A stretch of 12,788 nt of DNA, taken from the NCBI GenBank assembly GCA_002314715.1, contig DCGY01000035.1, positions 10,940 through 23,727 of the forward strand, written 5' to 3'. The stretch is from Lachnospiraceae bacterium UBA1766. GTDB lineage: Bacteria > Bacillota > Clostridia > Lachnospirales > Lachnospiraceae. The notes beneath the pieces are model-generated. The model saw nothing but the letters and a program-made list of their open reading frames with translations, had not been told where the DNA came from and did no database searches. A program made the translations under genes and the position numbers. Shown here piece by piece: positions 1-5,858 of this stretch. Within the stretch, counting starts at the first letter, position 1, and every line of letters begins with the position of its first letter.

Positions 1-28
1 ACGCTCTATCCAGCTGAGCTAAACGCAC
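1..28 (-). tRNA. tRNA gene, 5' part only (cut by window edge), possibly tRNA-Arg
   Basis: Read on the minus strand from 28, the bases fit a tRNA 5' half: a 7-base acceptor strand (GTGCGTT), T8 and A9, the D-stem GCTC, a D-loop with AGCTGGATA, and the closing GAGC. The anticodon lies outside the window, so the amino acid cannot be read. The D-arm with GGATAGAGCGT resembles Firmicute tRNA-Arg, which is only an inference. A strong promoter sits directly upstream (57-85). Confidence 0.85.
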
Positions 29-56
29 ATTCAAGTTGTTTCTCACAACATTGACT

Positions 57-85
57 AGTATAACGTTTGCGTATCCAAAAGTCAA
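57..85 (-). promoter_or_regulatory. Sigma-A promoter of the tRNA gene
   Basis: On the minus strand a -35 box TTGACT (80-85) is followed by exactly 17 bases and a -10 box TATACT (57-62). Transcription would start near position 50, about 20 bases before the mature tRNA 5' end. Each hexamer has one mismatch to consensus, as expected for a strong constitutive tRNA promoter. Confidence 0.8.
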
Positions 86-110
86 TATATTTTTTGAATT
101 TTTTCAACAA

Positions 111-1580
111 TTATTTTTGTTTCCTCAATCCATTTGCTTCTGTATAGATATTTTGTACCATCTCAGTAACCTGATCCACAAGTCTGCTGTTCTCATCACA
201 AGAATCAAAGGTAGAACTTGCGTGCGCGGAAACCTCTTCGGTAATTGCGGAAATGGTTTGAATATTATCAACAATCTCCTTGTTTGCCTGTTCCAAAGCA
301 TTTACGGTTTCACTCAACTCGATAGCCTGCTGACCAATTCCCTGTGTTTCTTTGGAAATAGCCTCGAAGTTCTCTTTTACAATCTGAGTACTTTCTGCAT
401 TTGCTTCGTTGCTTGCCGTTACCTCTTCAACCGCCTCAATCACATCAGTCAACTCATCATTAATCTGAGTAATCAAATCCGTAATATTTACAGTAGCAGA
501 TTTTGTCTGATTTGCGAGTGCTGAAATCTCTCCGGCTACAACCGCAAAACCTCTTCCTGCTTCTCCTGCTCTTGCAGCCTCAATCGAAGCATTTAATGCC
601 AACATACCGGTACTGTTTGCAATGCTGGTAATTGTTTCGATAATGGTATTCATCTTATCGGTAAACTCTCTCAGCTCACCCATCTGTTGAATAACCTTCT
701 CGTTGGCTTCCATGGATTTTTCAACCTGTACAGACAACGCATCCATCTTATTTCCGCCATCCGCAATCAGTTTTGCGGTAGCATCCATATTCTTTTCAAT
801 AATGCCGGTAGTAGACTTAACCATCTTAATCTGCTTCTGAATCATTTCCGTCTGTCTTAACTGATCCTGAATAGACTCAGCAGTTTCGTTGCTTCCCATG
901 CTTACTTCATTCATGGAATCATGAATCTGTGTCATGGATACACCTAATGCATCAACGGTTTCACTTGCTTTTTCAATCTCTGAGATCATATTTTGTGCTG
1001 CAGCCAAAACATCATCCAGCAAATCATTGGTTTTTTCTTTCTGTGAATTTACCTCTGCTAATTTTTCTTTATTAACACGATTATTGGCAGAAGTCGCCAT
1101 AACCATATAAACACCTACCATAATGGATACCAGCACTCGAATTTCCACATCCGGAATTTCGGAAGCTGCAAAGCCCTTTGTCATTGCCAGATAAACCACA
1201 CCGCCAATATTTATTAGGTTTGAAATTACTGCTACTCGAATACAAATTCCAACATCAGAATAGGATGTCAGCAAAAGCATCATCGGGAAAACATAAGTAA
1301 AAGGCAGGATACTGTTTGTAGTGAAAACCACAAACACAAACAAAATGCCATAACTAACGCTGGCAATATGCTTTAATAAGTCCGTTGCCTTATTTTTCTT
1401 TAGTATAATAAATTCAGCAATCAGCGGTGCCAAACAAAGAACCGCCATAATCAATGTATAAACAATATCTCTGTCCTTTTTAATAAATTCTACGATATAA
1501 GCAGCCAGAATAATCAGGCTGATTACCGCATGTCCGATATAGACTATCTTATTGATATACGCCTTTGAACTGTTTTTCAT
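111..1580 (-). CDS. Methyl-accepting chemotaxis protein with six-helix membrane domain
   Basis: This is a 489-residue chemoreceptor that would control CheA kinase through CheW at the inner face of the membrane. The N-terminal 165 residues hold about six hydrophobic segments (roughly 12-32, 40-60, 72-90, 93-110, 112-132, 147-165) with very short loops, so there is no extracytoplasmic sensor domain. No HAMP domain is evident; a long cytoplasmic coiled coil follows directly. The hairpin tip is at about 318-352 and contains MLALNASIEAARAGE and GRGFAVVAGEI, the signature of the MCP signalling domain. The C-terminus (LRKQK) lacks a CheR-docking NWETF-type pentapeptide. The start is preceded by GGAGG at a good distance. 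The ligand is unknown; a membrane-embedded sensor suggests sensing of a lipophilic or membrane-energy signal, which is an inference. No clear terminator follows, and the tRNA promoter begins 26 bases downstream. Confidence 0.93.
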   Translation of the reverse strand: MKNSSKAYINKIVYIGHAVISLIILAAYIVEFIKKDRDIVYTLIMAVLCLAPLIAEFIILKKNKATDLLKHIASVSYGILFVFVVFTTNSILPFTYVFPMMLLLTSYSDVGICIRVAVISNLINIGGVVYLAMTKGFAASEIPDVEIRVLVSIMVGVYMVMATSANNRVNKEKLAEVNSQKEKTNDLLDDVLAAAQNMISEIEKASETVDALGVSMTQIHDSMNEVSMGSNETAESIQDQLRQTEMIQKQIKMVKSTTGIIEKNMDATAKLIADGGNKMDALSVQVEKSMEANEKVIQQMGELREFTDKMNTIIETITSIANSTGMLALNASIEAARAGEAGRGFAVVAGEISALANQTKSATVNITDLITQINDELTDVIEAVEEVTASNEANAESTQIVKENFEAISKETQGIGQQAIELSETVNALEQANKEIVDNIQTISAITEEVSAHASSTFDSCDENSRLVDQVTEMVQNIYTEANGLRKQK

Positions 1581-1626
1581 TATTATCCTCCGTTATAGTG
1601 TCTAAAAGATACTGAAACTTGGAATA

Positions 1627-1635
1627 ATTATACCA
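1627..1635 (-). promoter_or_regulatory. Extended -10 promoter for the chemoreceptor gene
   Basis: On the minus strand TGG-TATAAT (1627-1635) gives a perfect -10 hexamer with the TGn extension, about 47 bases before the receptor start codon. The -35 position 17 bases upstream reads TAGCTT and is poor, which is tolerated when the extended -10 is present. No match to a sigma-28 (flagellar/chemotaxis) promoter was seen. Confidence 0.55.
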
Positions 1636-1680
1636 TGTGAACACAAAAAAAGCTATGTTTTTTTATGCATCTGTGCTACA

Positions 1681-1709
1681 CTGACATAGTGAAAAAGATT
1701 GCTTATATA
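1681..1709 (+). promoter_or_regulatory. Candidate sigma-A promoter for the sufC-sufB pair
   Basis: CTGACA (1681-1686, one mismatch to TTGACA) is followed by a 17-base spacer and TATATA (1704-1709, four of six to TATAAT). It lies 28 bases upstream of the sufC start codon. The divergent receptor promoter is about 50 bases away. No Fe-S regulator site could be identified with confidence. Confidence 0.5.
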
Positions 1710-1737
1710 GGCTTAACCAGTAGCCGAAAGGAGTCGC

Positions 1738-2463
1738 ATGTTAGAGTTAAAACATGTTTCTTTTCAGGTGGAGGATGTAAATTCCACCTCAAAAGACATA
1801 ATCAAGGACATAAATCTTACATTGGAAGATCATACATTTACCGCCATCACCGGCCCCAACGGTGGCGGAAAATCTACCCTGGCCAAGTTAATCATGGGAA
1901 TCGAGAAACCCACCGAAGGTCAGATTTTGTTTAATGGTACCGATATCACGCAGTTGAGCATTTCGGAGCGCGCTAATTTGGGAATCAGCTTTGCATTTCA
2001 GCAACCGGTTCGCTTTAAGGGTATTAAGGTAAAGGATTTGATTCGCTTATCCTCCAAGGACAAGCTTTCTACCGCAGATGCCTGTGAATTTCTTTCCAAA
2101 GTAGGACTTTGTGCCCGGGATTATATCAATCGTGATGTGGATGCAAGTTTATCCGGAGGCGAACTGAAGCGTATTGAAATCGCAACAATTATAGCCAGAA
2201 ACACTCCCCTGTCTGTGTTTGACGAACCGGAGGCAGGTATTGATCTTTGGAGTTTCAACAATCTGATTAAGGTTTTTGAAGAAATGCATGACAAAAAAGA
2301 AAACTCCCTGATCATTATTTCCCATCAGGAGCGTATTTTGAATATTGCAGACGAAATCGTCGTAATTGCCGACGGAACGGTACGTACCAAGGGACGTAAG
2401 GATGATATTCTTCCTGAGCTGTTGGATACAAACGGAGGCTGTCGCTTCTATCAGCAACAGTAG
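1738..2463 (+). CDS. sufC: SufC-type Fe-S cluster assembly ATPase
   Basis: This is a 241-residue soluble ABC ATPase with no membrane segments. Motifs in order: Walker A GPNGGGKST (39-47), Q-loop at Q88/Q89, signature LSGGELKRIEIA (138-149), Walker B ending VFDEPEAGID with D162 and E163, and H-loop H196. The form LSGGE-KR and the absence of a transporter partner are typical of SufC, which binds SufB/SufD-type scaffolds and uses ATP to remodel them during Fe-S cluster assembly in the cytosol. The start follows AGGAG with good spacing. The next gene begins 45 bases downstream and encodes the matching scaffold, which settles the assignment. No sufS, sufU or sufD gene adjoins. The protein would equally fit the name SmsC, for the minimal SUF-like system described in anaerobes. 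Confidence 0.9.
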   Translation: MLELKHVSFQVEDVNSTSKDIIKDINLTLEDHTFTAITGPNGGGKSTLAKLIMGIEKPTEGQILFNGTDITQLSISERANLGISFAFQQPVRFKGIKVKDLIRLSSKDKLSTADACEFLSKVGLCARDYINRDVDASLSGGELKRIEIATIIARNTPLSVFDEPEAGIDLWSFNNLIKVFEEMHDKKENSLIIISHQERILNIADEIVVIADGTVRTKGRKDDILPELLDTNGGCRFYQQQ

Positions 2464-2507
2464 CTTATTTCAAATATCGCGGATTTTTAGAATGAGAGTG
2501 AACAATT

Positions 2508-3425
2508 ATGGATCAGATACAGAAAACTTTATTAGAAGAAATCGCCGGTCTGCATGAAGTCCCCGCCGGCGCATACAATATTCGCGCAAACGGCAAAAGT
2601 GAAGCGCGAAACACTACTGCCAATATTGACATCGTTACAAAAGAGGATAAATCCGGTATTGATATTATCATCAAACCCGGCACCAAAAAAGAAAGTGTTC
2701 ATATTCCTGTGGTTTTATCCCAATCCGGTCTTACCGAAATGGTTTATAACGATTTTATAATCGGGGATGACAGTGATGTTACCATTATCGCAGGCTGCGG
2801 CATTCATAACAGCGGAGATAAAGAGAGTCGCCACGATGGCATCCACTCCTTCTTTGTAGGTAAGAATTCCCATGTAAAATATGTGGAGAAACATTACGGC
2901 TCCGGAGAAGGCACCGGCGAACGTATCATGAATCCCCAGACAATTGTGCATCTGGATGAAGGCAGTTATATGGAGATGGAAACCGTTCAAATTCGAGGTG
3001 TGGACTCAACCAAACGCAGTACCATCGCCGATTTGAAGGCGGATGCAAAATTGGTCATTACCGAGCGTTTGATGACCCATGGCAGCCAATATGCGGAATC
3101 CTACTTCCAGGTGGATTTAAACGGTGAAAATTCCAGCACGAATCTAATTTCCAGAGCTGTTGCAAAAAACGATTCCAAGCAGCTTTTTGTGGCCAAGATT
3201 AACGGTAATAATAAATGTGCAGGTCATTCCGAATGCGATGCCATCATTATGGACCAGGCAAAAATTCGGGCAATTCCCGAAATCGCTGCCAATGATCTGG
3301 ATGCTGCTTTAATTCATGAAGCCGCAATCGGTAAAATCGCCGGCGAACAAATCATTAAACTGATGACCTTGGGATTAACCGAGGCGGAAGCGGAAGAACA
3401 AATCATCAATGGTTTCCTAAAATAA
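2508..3425 (+). CDS. sufB: Short SufB/SufD-family Fe-S scaffold protein (SmsB-like)
   Basis: This 305-residue protein is much shorter than SufB of the full SUF system (about 470-495 residues) and lacks most of its N-terminal part. The middle is beta-rich, as expected for the SufB/D beta-helix core. The C-terminal third matches SufB best: SECDAIIMD (241-249), IPEI (256-259), an HEA motif (270-272), and LGLTEAEAEEQIINGFL at the end. C243 probably corresponds to the catalytic cysteine of E. coli SufB (Cys405, in QCD), and H270-E271 to the conserved HEA segment. C97, C237, H98 and H109 are further possible ligands. It would pair with SufC to build clusters without SufD. The ribosome site is weak (GAGAG), so translation may lean on the upstream gene. 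The assignment to SufB rather than SufD rests on the conserved cysteine. Confidence 0.88.
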   Translation: MDQIQKTLLEEIAGLHEVPAGAYNIRANGKSEARNTTANIDIVTKEDKSGIDIIIKPGTKKESVHIPVVLSQSGLTEMVYNDFIIGDDSDVTIIAGCGIHNSGDKESRHDGIHSFFVGKNSHVKYVEKHYGSGEGTGERIMNPQTIVHLDEGSYMEMETVQIRGVDSTKRSTIADLKADAKLVITERLMTHGSQYAESYFQVDLNGENSSTNLISRAVAKNDSKQLFVAKINGNNKCAGHSECDAIIMDQAKIRAIPEIAANDLDAALIHEAAIGKIAGEQIIKLMTLGLTEAEAEEQIINGFLK

Positions 3426-3435
3426 ACAAAGAAAA

Positions 3436-3457
3436 GGCAAATCCGAACGGATTTGCC
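3436..3457 (-). terminator. Perfect 10-bp hairpin between convergent genes
   Basis: GGCAAATCCG (3436-3445) pairs with CGGATTTGCC (3448-3457) without mismatch. On the minus strand the stem is followed by TTTTCTTTGTTT, a U-rich tail, so it works best as a second terminator for the cheY operon. On the plus strand, downstream of sufB, it is followed by seven C and seven A, so it would not be a classical U-tract terminator for sufCB, although the stem itself could still cause pausing or protect the 3' end. Confidence 0.6.
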
Positions 3458-3462
3458 CCCCC

Positions 3463-3494
3463 AAAAAAACAAGGAGAGCTTTTCGGCTCTCCTT
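3463..3494 (-). terminator. Rho-independent terminator of the CheX-like/cheY operon
   Basis: On the minus strand AAGGAGAGC (complement of 3486-3494) pairs with GCTCTCCTT (complement of 3471-3479) around a 6-base loop. A GTTTTTTT tail follows (complement of 3463-3470). It begins 9 bases after the cheY stop codon and is a textbook intrinsic terminator. Confidence 0.85.
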
Positions 3495-3503
3495 AAAATA
3501 TGT

Positions 3504-3866
3504 TTATTTTTCCAAAATTCTTGTCATCGCATTAATGATTTCATTCTCATCAAAAGGCTTTGTTATAAAATCATCCGCACCACGCTTCAGCGCTTCCACC
3601 ATTTTTTCTTTTTGGCCTGCAGCAGTTACCATTATAACCTTTGCATTGGCATTGGCATGTTTAATCAAGCTTAAGGACTCGATACCATCCATGTGAGGCA
3701 TCGTAATATCCATAGTAACAAGATCAGGAGAAAGTTCCTTATATTTTAAATATCCGGCTTCGCCCTCTTCTGCCTCTGCCACAATGGTAAACCCATGGTT
3801 TTCAAGCATGGTACGTAAAATTCTTCTTGATGTTCTGGAATCATCTACAATTAAAACTGTTGCCAT
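3504..3866 (-). CDS. Stand-alone CheY-like response regulator receiver
   Basis: This 120-residue single-domain receiver has no output domain. All receiver landmarks are present: acidic pair D8-D9, phospho-acceptor D53 within TMDITMP, switch T81 (VTAAG), aromatic-position residue F100, and K103 (TKPF). It would be phosphorylated by a CheA or similar histidine kinase and act by binding a partner such as the flagellar switch. It starts 13 bases after the upstream CheX-like gene, behind AGGAGGG, and has no promoter of its own, so the two are co-transcribed. That neighbour carries a probable CheY-P phosphatase domain, which suggests the pair is a signal-on/signal-off unit. It could be the true chemotaxis CheY or a second receiver serving another output; without a fliM or cheA neighbour this stays open. 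Confidence 0.92.
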   Translation of the reverse strand: MATVLIVDDSRTSRRILRTMLENHGFTIVAEAEEGEAGYLKYKELSPDLVTMDITMPHMDGIESLSLIKHANANAKVIMVTAAGQKEKMVEALKRGADDFITKPFDENEIINAMTRILEK

Positions 3867-3879
3867 TTTTTATTCCCTC

Positions 3880-4752
3880 CTATGCCAACTTGGTTGCCAC
3901 GAAATAAAACATCTGACTACCAACATATACAGGCACCTTGCATGCCTTTGCTGCAGGAAGCTCAATACCTGCCACGTTGTATTCCTGGGGCAATAACTCC
4001 CAGAAAGCACCGTCTCTGCTCTCTGCTGAAGCAAACAAGCCGTTTACGCAGTTCAAAATTTCACCGGCAGAATCCAACGCATCTTCATCCAACACATCAA
4101 AATCCATCTGACCATACTTGGAAGTGGTAAACAGCAATGCGCCATCCCCTTCCATTACATAGTCCGCCAACATTCCGCTACCCTGCATTTTTTGAATTGC
4201 CAACGCAGGATTTTGCGCGGTATCAACGCATTCTGCCTTTCCGATAGAAACATGTCTGTCAATTAATCGAATCATGGTACGAACAAAAACGCCTACCATT
4301 GCTTCATGTTCCTTACAAGCATCCGGAATCATCAGCGGAACGATTCTTTCAACAACATCACTCTTAATATCTTCAATTTCACTGTTGCTATATCCGTTTT
4401 TCTTTTTGAAATCTTCTATGAAATTGTCTAATTCTTCCAAGGTAAGATATTCACCATCTACCAATGCCTGAGCAAAGGTAAGATAAGTATTTCCCTGTAA
4501 CTTCAACAGCTTTGATACCTGCTCATCCGTCAAGTATCCTTTTTCCACGGCAATATCACCAAAACGCTTGTCCAAAGTAGCCTGAAGTCTGTTTACTTCC
4601 TCCGCCTGCTTCAATGACATAAATCCTTCTGCCACGGCAATTAGACCTAATTTTACTCGAACAGAATCCATTTTCTCTATAACAGCAGATAACTGTTCAG
4701 CCGAAATCTTGCCAGCCTCAACCAAATGCCTACCAAATATGTATTCTACCAT
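3880..4752 (-). CDS. Fusion of four 29-residue repeats with a CheX-like phosphatase domain
   Basis: The protein has 290 residues from the chosen start. An in-frame ATG lies 30 bases upstream (4782), but AAGGAG sits 8 bases before 4752, inside that extension, so the inner start is preferred. Residues 6-115 hold four copies of one motif, at 6-28, 35-57, 64-86 and 93-115, spaced exactly 29 residues apart. The pattern is (F/L)G..LVE.G.(L/I)(T/S).EQL...I...Q. This resembles the GspE N-terminal/MshEN helical repeats, some of which bind cyclic di-GMP. A linker (about 116-145) leads to a CheC/CheX-type domain (about 146-290). Its phosphatase motif ExxN is visible as E231-I-L-N234, followed by G238. 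CheX removes phosphate from CheY-P, and a CheY follows 13 bases downstream. There are no membrane segments. The phosphatase role is well supported; a nucleotide- or partner-binding role for the repeats is inferred. Confidence 0.78.
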   Translation of the reverse strand: MVEYIFGRHLVEAGKISAEQLSAVIEKMDSVRVKLGLIAVAEGFMSLKQAEEVNRLQATLDKRFGDIAVEKGYLTDEQVSKLLKLQGNTYLTFAQALVDGEYLTLEELDNFIEDFKKKNGYSNSEIEDIKSDVVERIVPLMIPDACKEHEAMVGVFVRTMIRLIDRHVSIGKAECVDTAQNPALAIQKMQGSGMLADYVMEGDGALLFTTSKYGQMDFDVLDEDALDSAGEILNCVNGLFASAESRDGAFWELLPQEYNVAGIELPAAKACKVPVYVGSQMFYFVATKLA

Positions 4753-4802
4753 GTAAGCTCTCCTTATCCAATTCATCCCCAAATAGGATAATATTTTTAT
4801 TC

Positions 4803-4831
4803 ATTATATCCAAAATCCGTCAAATTGTCAA
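4803..4831 (-). promoter_or_regulatory. Perfect consensus sigma-A promoter of the CheX-like/cheY operon
   Basis: On the minus strand TTGACA (4826-4831), a spacer of exactly 17 bases and TATAAT (4803-4808) match the consensus at all twelve positions. Transcription would start near 4796, leaving a leader of about 45 bases before the ATG at 4752. This supports high constitutive transcription rather than sigma-28 control. Confidence 0.88.
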
Positions 4832-4895
4832 TAAATAGCGCCAATATTGCCATCATTTTCGTCGCATTTCCCAACATTTTTCAATCACATACACA

Positions 4896-4927
4896 TAAAA
4901 AAACAACCGATCGAAATCGATTGTTTT
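4896..4927 (-). terminator. Rho-independent terminator of the trkA-trkH-cysK operon
   Basis: On the minus strand AAAACAATCGAT (4916-4927) pairs with the complement of 4900-4911 around a TTCG loop, with one mismatch. The 3' arm runs into a row of seven T. It begins 8 bases after the cysK stop codon. The plus-strand face also ends in TTTTAGTTTG but has no gene to serve. Confidence 0.8.
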
Positions 4928-4935
4928 AGTTTGTT

Positions 4936-5838
4936 TTATAAAAGGGAAGTACTGAAATATCTCTCTGCGCGGTCGGCCAATACGGTTACAATGACCTTAT
5001 CCTTGCCGTATTTCTTTGCCATTTGTTTTGCAGTCCAAACATTGGCTCCGGACGAAGTTCCTACCAATAGTCCCTGAACTCTGGCCAATTCTCTGGCGGT
5101 ATTGATTGCATCGTCATCGGAAACCTCTACGATATCCGTTATGATACCGGTATCCAATACATCCGGAATAAAGCCGTCACCAATACCCTGAATTTGATGA
5201 AGACCGGGCTCCTGACCCAACAATGCCGAAACATTTTTCGGTTCTGCCGCCACAATCTTGCAATCCGGATTTTGTTCCAATAAATAGCTGGCGATTCCCT
5301 GCAAGGTACCACCGCTTCCGATTCCGGATACGAAAATGTCTATTTTCTTTCCAAGCTGCTCTACCAATTCTTTTGCGGTAGAATTGTAATGGGCACTGGG
5401 ATTTGCAGGATTCACAAATTGTTGCGGAACAAAATAATCCGGTGATGAAGCCGCAATTTCTTTTGCCTTCTGCACAGAGCCATCAATGCTAAGCTCGGTA
5501 GGCGTCAAAACCAATTCTGCTCCCAGGGCTTTGATAATCTTCTTTCGCTCTTCACTCATATTCTCGGGCATTACAATAATCACCTTATAACCTTTTCGTA
5601 CACCGCAAAGGGATAGGCCGATACCGGTATTTCCGGAAGTCGGTTCCACAATGGTCATCCCCGGTTTTAAAGCACCGCTTTTTTCGGCCTCCTCAATCAT
5701 ATTCAAGGCGATACGATCCTTGATACTTCCACCCGGATTTAAGAATTCTGCTTTCGCAAAAATCTGGCAACCCGTCGTTTCCTCCAGGCTTAACAGTGGG
5801 GTATTTCCGATCAGGTCCAATACATTTTTGTAGTACAT
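4936..5838 (-). CDS. cysK: Cysteine synthase (O-acetylserine sulfhydrylase)
   Basis: This 300-residue cytosolic enzyme uses pyridoxal phosphate to form L-cysteine from O-acetylserine and sulfide. Visible landmarks: the PLP lysine K40 in NPGGSIKDR, the substrate loop TSGNTG (67-72), the phosphate-binding loop GIGSGGT (172-178), the QGIGDGFIP segment (217-225), SSGAN (262-266) opposite the pyridine ring, and the C-terminal DRAERYFST typical of CysK. Length matches CysK; there is no C-terminal CBS domain, so cystathionine beta-synthase is less likely. The start follows GGAG at 8 bases. It lies 20 bases behind trkH and is the last gene of that operon. The C-terminal LL differs from the YI or I endings that often follow the ST segment. 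The exact acyl donor cannot be decided from sequence alone. Confidence 0.93.
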   Translation of the reverse strand: MYYKNVLDLIGNTPLLSLEETTGCQIFAKAEFLNPGGSIKDRIALNMIEEAEKSGALKPGMTIVEPTSGNTGIGLSLCGVRKGYKVIIVMPENMSEERKKIIKALGAELVLTPTELSIDGSVQKAKEIAASSPDYFVPQQFVNPANPSAHYNSTAKELVEQLGKKIDIFVSGIGSGGTLQGIASYLLEQNPDCKIVAAEPKNVSALLGQEPGLHQIQGIGDGFIPDVLDTGIITDIVEVSDDDAINTARELARVQGLLVGTSSGANVWTAKQMAKKYGKDKVIVTVLADRAERYFSTSLL

Positions 5839-5858
5839 ATATCAATCTCCATTCCCAA

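Noticed and set aside
93..108. TTGAA...TTCAA hairpin after the chemoreceptor stop as its terminator
   Set aside because: The stem is only about five AT pairs and on the minus strand is followed by A, not T, so it would not terminate the receptor transcript.
36..524. A 162-codon plus-strand frame opposite the chemoreceptor
   Set aside because: It is antisense to a well-supported MCP gene and its translation is low-complexity (Cys, Phe, Leu, Asn), as expected for a shadow frame.
1641..1700. Short palindromes (TGTG..CACA, GTGCTACAC, CACT...AGTG) as operators between the receptor and sufC
   Set aside because: The arms are only three or four bases long and match no regulator consensus that I can identify securely.
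4753..4782. The upstream ATG at 4782 as the start of the CheX-like fusion protein
   Set aside because: It would translate through the AAGGAG ribosome site of the inner ATG at 4752, and the added ten residues precede the repeat array without similarity to it.
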